DNA of 64,000 nucleotides from Flammula alnicola (lineage: Eukaryota; Basidiomycota; Agaricomycetes; Agaricales; Strophariaceae): NCBI GenBank assembly GCA_015499995.1, contig JADNRV010000003.1:434001-498000 (forward strand). Direction: 5' to 3'. The position numbers were made by a program, and so were the translations under genes. How positions within the stretch are numbered: the first letter of the stretch is position 1; each line of letters opens with the position of its first letter. A model generated the notes under the pieces. It saw only the letters and a program-made list of their open reading frames with translations, did not search any database and was not told the origin of the DNA. Of this stretch, positions 10,381 through 22,518 are shown piece by piece.

Positions 10381-13300
10381 TTAAGCATGAGTAGAACCAA
10401 TCTGCCGCGCAGTTGCTGCAATACGGAAGTTATTTGGGACTACTGTGTGTCTAAAGGATTTTTCTTAGTCGGCAAAATCTGTCCACGATGAAATTTGTCG
10501 CGTACTCGTAATATTCTTGAACGCCTGCCCCATCCATGACGAGAACGTCGCCCTACGAAAACATGTTAGTCTGCATTCTGTCAGACAAAAACAAGGCTTT
10601 ACATGTCGCAGAACGATGCTTAATAGAATACCCCTCTTCTCTCTTTCCGGATCATGCTTTGCATGTATTCGAAAGTGCATAAGCGCAGGAGAACCAAGGG
10701 ATAGACCAGCTACAAGGGGTCCAAGCCCGACTTCATTATCGCTGTGGAACTATCGAAAAAATGAGCGTCGCCTTAAGCGGAGATAGCACAAAACCTACAG
10801 CCATTTTTTGTCTCTCCATGTATGCGACGCTATAGATATATTTCCATTGACATAATCCACATGAAGCTTAGACCGGCTGCTTACCTAAGGACCTCGTTGA
10901 ATTCAGCTGAGATGCCTAACGCCTGCTTTATGCGTTTTTGAATCAATCCTCGGGCCTTACATACGGCCGGTGCAGAGTCGAAAGGGACGGTGTTAGCATC
11001 GCCTCCAACGTACTACATACACGTTAGCTGGAATTTCGCTGGAAATAGGAATTCCGCACTTTGTAGGGCTCTCCTGCTGAAGAATGAAAGTCCATCAATG
11101 AGAATAAGGGCCTCCAAAATCTCGGATGGCTCACCATTGTGCGAGAAATAGTTGGTCAACAACGCGCCTCGACCTGTAAATCTGTTTATCAAATTGAAGA
11201 AAGGTAAATAGAAGAAATGCTACACTTGTGCTGCACACAAGGTTGTTAGAAAATCAAATGGCCGCCATGTATAAATCACTCACAGCCCTCATGGGCCATC
11301 TCCGAAATCTGAGTGTACCAGATGATGCTTGCTTTTGATATTCCAGAAATATGTCATCCGCCTCTTTCCATCCATTGGGCGTTCCAGATTGTATGTGGTG
11401 AATTCTTCCTCTGTAAATATGTTAGTATTTACACACCACCTTATCGGACCTCTGGAGTGACCTTCTCTCAGGTAATATGAACGAATGTATAAGTCCTCTT
11501 CCACCTTCGTGAATGAAACTAGCTGATGAAGATTGTGTGATGTCTGATAGAAGGCAGGCAGGCATCAGTCTGTCTGTATGATCACGTCAACAATGGGAAA
11601 TATCCTGACCTGAAATCGCGTTGAGTAAATTATCTTTGAACGTTATAGGTAGTGCTTGATTCCAAATGTCTGTCGCATGACAAAGGGTGGACTCAGTCCT
11701 CAGAGGATTCTGTACACTGCTCAATTTCAACTAAAATCTGCCGAGTACCCTGAGGACATACGTTGCAGTGTGCGCATTGCCATTTTTCCCATTGGGACCT
11801 GATTATCGAAAATTAATTATTATACCGATCCATTGCGCAATGACGTTGGACTGGACGTACCTGCAAGATAGACGACCGCATTCAGCACAATGAAAACCTC
11901 TTGTGAAGAAGTAATTCGTTATGGTACCACTAGGCGAGGTCTCTGTCGGTAAGAACGGCTTAATGATTTGGAAGCCAGACGGAATGGTTTTACAAGGTGG
12001 CAATTTGAGAAAGCTGGGATGATAATCGAGACCGTCAGGTAGGCAATGACCTGAGCATTCCCCCTCCGTCTGTCGCCAAAACATGCGACAGTGTGGAGTT
12101 AAGCAAACCCAGCACAAGCTGAAAACCCTAGGTGAAACTTCCTGGCAATAGCCGCATGTTATGACCTCCTCGTCTCTATGGGAAGTTGAATATTTTGTAG
12201 GCAAAAAAATAACCTCTCCAACTGACCCGGAAATAAATTTGTCTGAGAGTGGGGGGCTGAAATGAGAGAAATGAGTATATGTCATGGCGACAAGAGGGCT
12301 TCCCTCACTGACCTATCCACGATATCTTGTTCTTCGACTTTGGCTTTTAAGGTGCTTGAGGATCGTATTTCACCACATATTCAAAGTGACTTACTCGGTG
12401 AAGGCTGGCATTCGGGTAAGTCAACAGTCGTGTCAAGCAGCGACAATGTGGTTGGGGCTGAAAATGTGATGATTTAATGATAATATTAGACAATGTTGGG
12501 AATGACTTTACTTGCATTCCACGAAGTTCGATCTCTCAATCCACCACGGCCACCCCTGGAACACCAACTTCAGTGGGCTAATTTTCGATATCGTGTGGAA
12601 AAATGAAAAACCTGGTCTTCACACCATCGAAAAGCGAACTTGTATCTAACAACGCGACCACTCTCATTGTTCGCCACTTGATATTCAGCTGAAAGACACG
12701 TATCGTAAATAAATAAAAAGGAAAATGGGCGAATAGCAAAACCCTCGCACCCCAAACGTGCGCCACAGTGTAGAACCCGAGAACAGCGTAGGCAACGTCC
12801 TTTGAGCCGAGATCATAGGGAAAGAGAGCGTATTTGTCGTCTATCAGAAGTGCAAGCGGTCGATTACTCCTGTAGTTATTGAGGAGAGCGCGGACAGATT
12901 TGTCTTGAGCAAGTTGGTCGCTTGCTAGAACACATGATACATGCCCTTTACTAAAGTGCATGCTTTCGGACTTGCCGCCCCTGATCGAGTTGTCAAATCC
13001 AGCATGTAAATCATAAAAGCAACTTACCCATGTGAAATGATTAATCTTCCTCCATGCTCAAACCTGTCACGGCTGAGCAAAAAGAAAGTATGCGTCAATT
13101 GATGTGCTTTGCACCAATCAACCACGAACCTTGACGGGAAACCGCTCAAGAGGTAACCTTTGACAATGTCATGAGCATGATATACTCCGCCTTGATAGCT
13201 ACGAAACCAATCGAAGGATTCGCAAATTTCCTGTCGAGACTAGATACAAACACTGGTTAAATCTTTGCAAAATTCGGAAAGTTAAGAGGAATCTAACTTG

Positions 13301-15266
13301 AGCCCAAATGGGAGGCAGATCCACTAGCGGCGGTTTCTGCGGCACTGGAGGGAATTCCTCTGGAGGAAAGTATTGCATGACATGTGCAATATGGTCTGTT
13401 TCATCCTTGATAGATGAATCAGAAATAAGGACCATGGATTCGATATCCTCAGATTCTGTCGGTGAATGGACAATGGGAAATTTTGGTTCACTATGGTCCA
13501 GGACTGGGCCCGGCGTTTGTCTTTCCTCCTTCAGCAGCAGTGTTTGGGGTGTTTCAGGAAAAGTAGTTGCGAAAGGAAAGTCTGGGACTGGCTTCCTGGT
13601 TCGTATGCCCTTGTCGTCCGTATCTGTCCTGCCTTGAGGAAGGAAACCCAGAGATGCTGGGGGGATAGATTGCTTGTGAGGAGTAAACGGAGGAAGACCT
13701 TCGGGTGCAGGAACAGAAATCTCCTCCTTTATGTTTGCCCTAGTTTCAGAATAAGGAACATTTCCTCGAATACTGCACGTCGACTTGTTGAGTGCACTGA
13801 CGTTGCTAGCTTTTGCCTTCGTAGTCCGGTCCCTTCTTTTCTTCGCCTTCTTCTTCAAGGAGTCTCCGTTGTTTCCTGAGGCAGTTAATAAGCTTTGCTT
13901 GCCCGTGGTGGCTGGGTCAATGTCCTTTCTGATAATGTTTGGTAAGACTGCTTGTTGGTCCGATTGTATCTGTGGCTCCAATTTTCGCTTGGATCGCCGT
14001 CTAGTTTCACGATTGTCTGACGCATTTGCTGGTCTTTTCTTGGAAATACGCAGCCCTTGCGAAGACGCAGATTCGTCGGCAATGATTGTTCGCGAGCCAG
14101 CGAGGGTAGACTTCAACAGCTCCGCCTTTCCCTGAACCACGCTTCCAACAATATCGGGTTTTTGTTTCGGAGGACGGCCTCTCTTCTTCCTCGAAACTTT
14201 TCCTACTGTGTCTGAGATAGCTTCTGCCTTAACCACGACCGAATCATTGTTCTCTGGGATAGGTTGGGACAATTTTTGACATTGGTACGGCTGCACAGGG
14301 GGTTTAGCTTTTCGAACTGAACGCCGTCTGATCTCGGAGTTATCAGAGGCAGTCAGGATCTTGGTACTGGGGCCATTTACTTGCTCCCTTTTGGCCGGTA
14401 AGTCCCGTTCTAGTAGTGGGCCCGTAGGATTTGCCAGAGCGCGCCTTTTTACCACTCTGCCATCAGGTCCACTCAAAGCTCTCTTTCTCGGGTTCTGAAC
14501 CAGGGGTGGTACGTCCGAAGGTGGGGTTTCGTTCGACGGCTGAGGAGAAGGAGACATTTTCACTGGCTGAAGGTCTAATGGGGTAGTCGGTTTATTTGTC
14601 GAAATACGCGTCGAAATACGCAGAGTCTCTGGCTCTTTTTCGAGCGACTTAGATTGGACTTGAATACCATCCACAGATGTAGACTTCTTCTTAAAGTGCA
14701 TATCTTTCAAGTGGGCTCCAACAGGCCGCTTCCAATCTGAACGCTGGGGAATCGAAGAGGGAACGGCGATAGCTGGAAGCGGCTTCTTCTGGGGTGCTGG
14801 AGGCGAAACAGGAGCTTTTTGGCCGGCCCCACAAGGAGAAGTACCGGGAGGGAAAGCCTTCAAACCCCGGGGTATCCGCTCTTGATTGAGCAGTTTAAGA
14901 GCACTGTCCTCGTTCCGAGACAGGTGCCAGTAGAATTCGACAAAGAGGCGTCTAGTTTTGTAGTCCACTGGTACCGAAATTCCCTTTCTTTTCCCAGGAG
15001 GGTAAGGAATGAATGCATATTTCAGCCAGGTATCAACTATACGATTCTATGAGAACAAGAATCGGAAGCTGCGCGGAACTTGGAAGACTGTCAGGACTCA
15101 CCCCAGATTTCATCTCCTTCACCGCATTTACGACTTCACTTTTCACCTTGGACATCCTCGCGCTATTGCCCGTATCAGACCCATCTGGTAAAAAAGTCTG
15201 GAATGCACTGAGGAAGGGTTCATCTTCGAGGAGGCTCTTGTCGTGCCACGACTTCGGGAACTTCAT
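10381..15266 (-). CDS. AT-hook / SRA-like / zinc-cluster / AlkB-type 2-oxoglutarate dioxygenase
   Basis: A 21-exon model gives 1256 aa: 15266-15102, 15046-13298, 13239-13028, 12980-12751, 12688-12612, 12567-12516, 12457-12395, 12343-12313, 12256-11861, 11798-11749, 11654-11610, 11543-11462, 11410-11284, 11230-11226, 11181-11135, 11076-11060, 11012-10885, 10829-10799, 10749-10603, 10552-10506, 10450-10381. Residues ~60-600 are basic with AT-hook-like KKRGRPPKQKP and repeated RRRSKRK motifs. Residues ~640-830 resemble an SRA/PUA-like fold (FDWFRSYQGGVYHAHDIVKG, then VLGFYTVAHVW). A cysteine-rich block follows at ~890-1010 (CGYC, CWVC, CAEC, CAHCNVC). The C-terminus is AlkB-like, with H1171xD1173, H1235 and R1243x5R1249. 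Such enzymes remove alkyl groups from DNA or RNA bases; here probably nuclear and DNA-directed. Intron 12458-12515 is GC-AG. The 5-nt exon 14 is the weakest part. Confidence 0.75.
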
Positions 15267-15630
15267 CGAGTTCAGGCTTCGGCAGTGTTCAGAGGGTTTG
15301 TCGATACAGATTCGATGGCATATTGAGAACAAGAGGTAGGAGAACAATGTCAAGTGTGCGCAAATTCGAACCGAAGGGTCTGGCAGCTGCCGTGTTACAA
15401 CGGAGCTGGATTCCGGAGAAGCTCAGTTTCTCTGATTTTCGACAATTTAGAAATTCTGCGACCACGTGACTCAAAATGGTCGAATGGTGCGGCAGGTTAG
15501 TTCACCGTTTAGCTACAGACTGATGTTATAATGCACTGGAGTGGGCGACGCAGAATATGAGGTTAAAGTTGATCAACGGATACGACATATATTATCTAAG
15601 GGTCTCTTTGGCCGTAGGTGATTTTGGACA
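15267..15630. other. Intergenic, promoter of the AlkB-type gene
   Basis: This 364-bp gap separates the 3' end of ATP16 from the start of the AlkB-type gene, both on the minus strand. It probably carries the ATP16 3' UTR and the AlkB-type promoter. I see no recognisable element. Confidence 0.4.
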
Positions 15631-16278
15631 TTACTTCGCCAGTGCGTGTTGGATAGATTCATACACGTCTGCCTCGATACGCGCCTCCAACTTTTCAGCT
15701 TCTGAACCACTTCCCGCTGCAACTTTGAGGGCTTCCTGCAAGTTCAAGCGCACAGCCTTGATGAGAGTAAGATTAGTTGTCCGCGCAGCTTCACAATATA
15801 AACGAACACTCACATCAATAGAGAACTCCTCCAGAGGAGCTCCCTCTACAACGTTAATAGTGAGCTTATTGTTGGGGTGGACAGTTGCAAAGCCACTCGA
15901 GACTGAAGACGCGGAGTAAATCAATTTGTCAGATGGTCCAAAATACAACTCACCGAAAAATTTCTGAGTTCCGTTAGACTCGATGACCTCAACAACACCG
16001 GGACGCAAGGCTTCGATTGATGGAACGTGATTCGAGAGAATGCCCATGTCTCCAGACTCTGCAGGGATATTCACTTGCACGACATTTGTGGAATTGAAGA
16101 TGGTCTGAAAGAATGAGTTAGACGTGTTTTCTGGTTGACTGCCCATGTCCAGTCTGACCTTGTGGGGGAGAGCCAAGGACAAATTGAGCTTATCGCTAAT
16201 GTCGGCATATCCACGGCGCGCTAATGAGAACGACGCTGCCCGTCGCGCAGCTGAAGAGATGAGTCGTAGAGAAGACAT
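15631..16278 (-). CDS. ATP16: Mitochondrial F1 ATP synthase delta subunit
   Basis: Exons 16278-16159, 16104-15954, 15902-15814 and 15756-15631 give 161 aa, the usual length. The first ~25 residues are an Arg/Ser/Ala-rich mitochondrial targeting sequence (SSAARRAASFSLARRGYA). The beta-sandwich domain follows, with the conserved VNIPAESGDMGILSNHVPSI and SSGFATVHPNNKLTIN, then the helical C-terminus. The subunit (bacterial epsilon homologue) is part of the central stalk that couples rotor to F1 catalysis in the inner membrane. Every junction is in frame with canonical GT-AG ends and the motifs are intact. Confidence 0.95.
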   Translation of the reverse strand: MSSLRLISSAARRAASFSLARRGYADISDKLNLSLALPHKVRLDMGSQPENTSNSFFQTIFNSTNVVQVNIPAESGDMGILSNHVPSIEALRPGVVEVIESNGTQKFFGELYFGPSDKLIYSASSVSSGFATVHPNNKLTINVVEGAPLEEFSIDVSVRLYCEAARTTNLTLIKAVRLNLQEALKVAAGSGSEAEKLEARIEADVYESIQHALAK

Positions 16279-16871
16279 TTTGTGTAGTGACAAGGCTCTC
16301 CGTGTGTTTACGGATTTACTCGTCCGGCAACGGCCGGGCGGTCGTATTCCCATTCCCAAACTTGGCAAGTACATACGTGAGTTGATGTTTTTATTCAAAA
16401 CGTGAATTGGCCCATGTAAACCTTCTCAAGGGAACGCCCCAAATATTTATCCATTTTCTTGTTGCCGAAAGTTATCTATGCATTGCAATATCCTGTAAGT
16501 ATCACACCATTAATAGGAGCTAGTTGTGCTCGACTGCCCTTCTTTCCCTCCTCCTTTCTTCCTTTTTCTTTCTTTGTCCGCTTTCGGACACCCAGCACAA
16601 TGGTCGGAAACCCCCAAAAACAGGCGTCAGCGCATTCTCAGCCAAAATTACGAAAGGAAAAGAGGTAGTAACATTAAAGTCAACTAGTACTAGTAGTAGT
16701 AGGGGTAAGTACCCGCGTCCGGGGTCACCATATGGTCTGAGTGCATGCGATCCTGAATAGCCACGCTCAAGACTGAATGTTCCTTAACAATGCAACGTCG
16801 TTATACCTTCAATAAGAAATATAACTCATTCTATATGTAAGAATAGGCCGACATCCCGAGTCTTGAAGCCT
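16279..16871. other. Intergenic, ATP16 promoter and GSH1 3' flank
   Basis: Lies between ATP16 (start 16278) and the 3' end of GSH1 (16872), both minus strand. A + strand pyrimidine-rich tract (16540-16585) precedes ATG 16600, which opens a 22-codon frame (MVGNPQKQASAHSQPKLRK). The context looks like a leader, but I cannot extend it convincingly with introns and do not call a gene. Confidence 0.4.
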
Positions 16872-19622
16872 TTATAATCCAATCGAGCCTTGATCCTTGT
16901 TTCCACCTTTGTAGCAAGGAGGAAGCAGATCAGGTGCCTGTCTCACACCGCGCTCACTAAAGTTGTAGACTTCAGAAGCAGAGACAAAGCAACAGGCAGT
17001 TAATGACTTACATTTCATCGACGGCCACAAGCAGGTCGTAGTTAATAACTTGAGAAACAACGGAATCCTTTTTGTAGTCAGGATGGGACAAAACAAAGTT
17101 TCGGATCCATGTTGCAGGGGTCACAAGTCTCCCTGGGCGAAACGATCAATAAACAAGATGCTCTTTCAGGATGGAATACTGACCATCCGAACGGCGCCTG
17201 ATAAGGTCGAGATATTCCCGTATCTTTTGCATGTCCTGACACTCAATCTCCAAGGTATCAAGATACGCATCTACAAGGGGTAACAATCCTGGGAAATCAA
17301 CTCCCTGCAGGAAGAAAATATTGAGCAGCCGTTGATCATGGAGTTGGGGTCCTACCTTTCCATTCATGATTTCATTCATGGTCATTTCTTCGTACTCATC
17401 TTCCACAGGGCTGCGATTCGCTAAGCCATCCTCAGGCAAAGGTAGTGGCGGGAAACAATTTCTCAATTTCTTGTCCTTTTTCCTTGGCGAACCATCGAGT
17501 GGTGTGCTAGCGCCGGACGAAGATGCAGCGCTCGATGCGCTACTCCGAGTGGCATACACATCCTTCCTAAAGAAGAATTTATTTGATGCAGATGCACCTC
17601 GCCTTTGGGCTCTTGCCATGTTTTGGTCGACCTGTGCGACGCAAATTTAGATTCTATTAACACGCTCGCAAAGTAGCCTTGCATAACTTACTTTAGATAT
17701 AGGGACATAGAAGTTCAGATTGAAACTAAGAATCGCCCGCGACAACAGGACAACAAAGACGGCAAATGCTGCATTCTCGAAATCTGTCATTTGCACTTCC
17801 ATGGTTCGGAATTCCACTCTCCAGCCGATGGGGGAATTCGGTGGGGGTGGCTTGAATCGGAGCGTTTGCCAGTTGGTCGACTGTATGTTCTGTCAAAAGC
17901 AATATTTATTCAGTCACACATAGGCCAGATACGACGAACGAACATACCTCGAAATGATCGCTACTAGAAGTATCATCTTGATCAATTGTCTCAGAAAAAA
18001 CGACCAAAGGGTCGCGAATAAAAAGATGAGACATGTGCTTCGATAACAAGTCATCAAGTCCTAAGACCAACCGTTCTGAATTCAAAAACAAAATACAGAG
18101 GAAGGTGCGTTCAGACAACGCACCATGTTCCCGCAAGCGGTCGTAGATATCTTGATCATACGGAAGGGGGTTGTCATTATATTCTGGGCGATTAATCCAG
18201 TCATTGGAAATGTAAAGATCGACGCTGTCGTAGCGGGATTTCGGGATTATGAATCGATCCTCATTCAGTGGCTTGTACGCGAGTGTGAATAAATTTGCAT
18301 GGAGGCAAGTCAGCGAGACTCACCACGAGACCACGTTCTTCCTTGGTACGGTCGTCGACACTTCCTGCAATCACATTCCAACGACAATCGACATCAGCGA
18401 GATACCCGCGCCAAATAGGGCTTGCAGCTGTTAGCGCCAACTACGTTCCGATCGTGAGTTGAATAGGACATTGAAGAACTGCGATCAACGTGACTTACGA
18501 GAATCGGTCCTATGGGTATCAATCCATCATACAGCCGCCTTGCGTCGGCAACGTTGCAGGCCTGGAAAGTCAATTGAAGGCAGCAACACCCCATGCCGAA
18601 ACCCATGGCATCTAGGTAAATATGATCTGGTAAAGCTGCTCCAAGCTTTGCCTCTGCATATATTGTCAGAATAGGGTGCCACGGAAATAGGTTATCTTAA
18701 AACTGACCAGCGTCTTCCGCGTATAATGTGCGATCCCATGGTATAGTGGGATCGATGAAGGGGCGCGGGGTCTTCTCGTCTACGAAAATCGGCAGATTGA
18801 TGGCGACCTTCGAGCCCCTTCTTCGCCTAATGTTGGCCGTAAGAGTTCTGTCGATGGCAAATGAGTACAGCAAACGGAATTCCGGGGCGTTTCACTGACG
18901 GGAATCGTGCATGTGGATTGGTGATTTCTTCAGGTAAAAATAAACTATGGCTCGAAATAGCATCAGACGGGTCGAAATATGGCTCAGTAAACTGGCCCGG
19001 AACACCCAATCGTGGAAATGAAGTAAATGTAATCGGTATCTCGTTGGGTTTCAGGTGCTTGCGTGCGAGGTTTCGTCTAATTTACGGTTAGCTCGGTGGC
19101 TAACCATAGGAACGGGGATACGGAATTTACCTGTACCGCATGTCGTTCTCTACTGACAAGAGGTCGGCAATCGAGCCAGTATATGGAGAACCTGGAGTAG
19201 ATTCTAGCATGTAGCGTCCGTACTCTGGGTGGAAATTGGGTACGGAGATGCTGAGGAGTGATGATTAAAGTTTCTGGCGGAGAAACCAGAAAACATACTT
19301 GTCTGGACTTTCAGCAGAGATGTCACAGACGATAGCATTAAGCTTCGCTAGGATCTCTGTTTGCCTCAAAGACAACTTTGCATTCTTGTCCTGATCATCG
19401 AAGGAGATGACCATGTATTCAACCTGAAGATAATGTCAACTCTGACACACCCAAATTCAGACGGAAGCGAACCTCATCACCCCAGAGCAGTTCATCGCCG
19501 TGTCTGTCCTTCAGTCGGTCCCAAATATGCAAGAATTGCGTGATTCCATGGGTCCTGACATGGTCCGCGTACTTTTTTGCTTCGTCCCAAGCCAGCGGCG
19601 TTCCGAGGTATAAGAGCCCCAT
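16872..19622 (-). CDS. GSH1: Glutamate-cysteine ligase catalytic subunit
   Basis: Fourteen exons: 19622-19473, 19423-19299, 19250-19131, 19076-18900, 18847-18708, 18653-18499, 18440-18324, 18271-18124, 18060-17948, 17889-17692, 17631-17356, 17304-17184, 17132-17012, 16956-16872; 681 aa, normal for fungal enzymes. It ligates glutamate and cysteine, the ATP-dependent and usually rate-limiting step of glutathione synthesis in the cytosol. Family landmarks are [12 protein letters not shown] at the start, [28 protein letters not shown], the glycine/cysteine motif [46 protein letters not shown] and the C-terminal [12 protein letters not shown]. The last acceptor (16957) was chosen over an earlier AG because only it restores [11 protein letters not shown]. 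No frame damage. Confidence 0.95.
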
Positions 19623-20168
19623 CGTTCAGCGAGATTGAATGAGCTTTTTATCTTGATAAGAAGGGAGGGTTTATGGGGCTTCCAGATCGAACCGGGGTAA
19701 GGAAAGTCACGGTATTATGTTCGTGGACAAGGGGAGACTTGGAGAGACGTAAAAACCGTCTTTGTAAGAAATCCTCGGATTGCGAAATCGCTGAGAGATT
19801 GCTAATACTTAGAACAAATCTTTTGCCGATACGGGATGCGGACCCAAATCGATCCGGGCCGACTGATCCTTGAATTGCAAGTGCCAGCATTGTAGCTGAG
19901 CGCTGAGCGCACCCAGGCTAGAGAATAGTGCATTTGTGCACAGAGTTGACTTGAGCGCGATCAATGAGCAATCCAACACTGAAATCACGACATTACATTA
20001 ATTATCTTGATTAGCAGGCTTTATTCACATCTAATCTAGATCTTACAAGGCACGTTACTGTTTTTGGCATCCTGCCAGTCTACGCGTGCATTAAATACGT
20101 TATATATACAGTGCACACAGTAAGCTACAGCCAACTATAAATTGGTCATAGGACTACCACAATGCCAT
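19623..20168. other. Intergenic, GSH1 promoter and ATG6 3' flank
   Basis: Contains the upstream region of GSH1 and the 3' flank of ATG6, both minus strand. AT-rich stretches occur at 19990-20110. I see no clear Yap1-type site or RNA gene. Confidence 0.4.
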
Positions 20169-21893
20169 TTAGCCATTGGCCCCGTTGGTCGCCCACTTGA
20201 GACAGATTTTGAGCGCCAAGAGGACATGGCGGAGGGAACGCGTCCAAGCTTCTTCTTGATTGAATTGGAGTTTGACAGAGACATCACCAATCTTGTCTTT
20301 CGAGATCCTGACAGCGCAGTGAGCTGAACCTGCGATAAATACAATTTTAGAGACATACTGATGAGGAAAGTCAACACCAGCATCCTGCAATTTGATATGG
20401 TCCATAAGATGCTTGAGGCAATCGAGGAAAGCCACCATGGCAATGTCGAAACGGCGATTGTGCAGCAACCGTCCAAAATGCAAATCACCTGATCCATATA
20501 ACTCGTAATTGGCTTTGTCGCCGGTAGTCCTTTCGATTCTGGAAAATGAACCCATCGGGACAAGTCGATAACTGTAGACCATGTAAACGATCAGGTTTTT
20601 GTGGCACAGAACAACATACTTCTCGAACGTGTAATCAAGCTTTCTCGCAATTGTGTACAGAAGAAGGAGAGTTTGACCCCAGGCTGCGTTAATCTCGGCC
20701 CACTCGACCTGAAAAATAAGGTATGAGATGATTCGAATGACATGAAGAGGCTACGTACAGGAACTCCAGGGACGCGACCTAGACGAAGACCGTTGATCGT
20801 GCCAAACACGCCATCATGACCAATACAAAAAGCGTCGTTGTAAACATTTGTCCTTTCAAGTTTCTCCAAGGTAACCAACCCAGCCGAATATGCTGCTCGC
20901 AGAGTTGCTAATTGTGCAGCTTGTTGTTCTGCTGCCAAGATGTGATCATTGTATGACCGCCAAAACCTGCGTGGAGTTGAGTCTGAGAAAAGAAAAAGGA
21001 AGACAATACTCACTCAGCTTCCTCCAGTTCCAAGGCTCTTTCATTAATTTCCAGCTGGTGTAACTCAAAGTCTAACTGTTCTCGCTCCCGTTCAGCCTCC
21101 TTGAGTTGTTCAATAGCAAGCACCTCTTCTTGCTTTAACTTCTCTATCTTTTTCTCAGCTTCCTCTTGCGATAGCCCTTGTGATTCTCGCTCTCTCTCTT
21201 TCCTCACCTCCTTCTCGAAGGCAATGTAACCGTCTCGCTCTTTCTTTGTTTCGTCGAGTTGCTTTTGCAAGTTAGTTAATAGAATTTGAGTGCATTCCGC
21301 ACAGAGAGGATGGTCGATTTCGGTGCGAGTAGACAGAAGGTTGAACAAGCGAGCAGTTGAGCGGAGGTGGTGAGATAAAGGCGATGGGTTTGCGTGATCT
21401 TGCTCCAGCGTCCTGGTTGTTTGTTGGTCGACAACATTCTCTTGTGTCTGATTCGCACGAGACTTGGTCGCACCCCTTTTTGCCCGCGTCGGGGATGGAA
21501 TGTTTCGAATTACACTGTCCTGCAAGAGCACGAACGATTCATTTGGAAGCGGCACCCCTCGCTGTGCTTGTTTGCTCTGAGCACGGGGCGATAACGGCGA
21601 CCCAGCGGCTTTGGTTGACAGGTTAGAATTACTGGAGCGTTGCCATGCGGCCTTCGACGTTGAAGGTGATTCAGCTGAAGATCGGTCCGATGGTTTGGAC
21701 CCGCTAACTGGAGCAGGGGATGAACTAGAAGGGAGAGTGGCCACAATCATGTCATACGCAGAAGGGGCGAGGTCGACGAGTGAGGCATCTATCTGACCAG
21801 GATTTATCAAAGCAAACCGAAAATATAACATAGATAATGGTTATATACCTGAAGGGGTTCCTTACATTGCTGGCATACGGACCCGAAGCTCAT
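20169..21893 (-). CDS. ATG6: Beclin-1/Atg6 autophagy and vacuolar sorting protein
   Basis: Exons 21893-21849, 21792-21014, 20966-20759, 20708-20620, 20571-20359 and 20307-20169; 490 aa. The protein is a core subunit of the class III PI3-kinase complexes (Vps34/Vps15) for autophagosome nucleation and endosomal sorting. Two CxxC pairs are visible (C7/C10 and C179/C182), as in Beclins. A BH3-like segment lies near residue 105, a long charged coiled coil at ~184-275, then the evolutionarily conserved BARA domain ([55 protein letters not shown]). The final acceptor at 20308 was chosen because the upstream AG leads to a stop and this one restores [13 protein letters not shown]. Confidence 0.95.
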
Positions 21894-22518
21894 GATGAGG
21901 CGAGCTTGATGGTGAAAGCAAGAGATGCTTGTTTATAGATGCTTGGATTGCAATGTGCATGTCTAATTTTGGTTGGAGCATCTTGTGCAACATCTATCAT
22001 GACCCTCAATACCTTGGCTATTCTCATGGATGTTAAGCATCCTTATATTTCTGAATGTGACTTTTCGAAGACCTTTAATGGTTGGTCCCATCACCACACT
22101 TGTAATTGAGAGAATTCTCTGACAAAATGACCCTCGGTTTCTTCTACTATCTAGAACGCGAAATAACTCGCTGGCATGCCATTGCCATTTGGAATGGCTA
22201 AAAGGCAGACCTAAAACACTGTTCAAAGATCTATTCTCCTGTGGGTCTTTCCCCTCCCGATCCAGGGGGGTCCGCAAGCAAGAACATGTGTTCGGTTGGT
22301 GTCTTTAATGAGTTGAAGCTCATGGCCTTGATAGCACAAACCTACTCTGCATGTCTCACACGCGTTCAGTGGAATACTTATACTACGCATTTCTTTCACT
22401 GCTTCTCGACGTCTATCTCGCTCTCTCAGTCGACCCAGCTTCCAGAGCTTACCATTTACACCCGTAAGGCGCCATCGCCGCTCCCGATGAAAGTCTGAAT
22501 CTAATCTTTCATTTATAG
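21894..22518. other. Divergent promoter, with predicted 5' UTR intron
   Basis: Shared upstream region of ATG6 (minus) and the caspase-fold gene (plus). A good intron (GTAAGG donor at 22464, ATTTATAG ending at 22518) stops exactly before the ATG of the protease; no ATG lies within ~100 nt upstream in the preceding sequence, so it is most likely a leader intron. Confidence 0.5.

Noticed and set aside
16600..16668. 22-codon frame MVGNPQKQASAHSQPKLRK on the plus strand in leader-like context
   Set aside because: I could not extend it by splicing to anything conserved.
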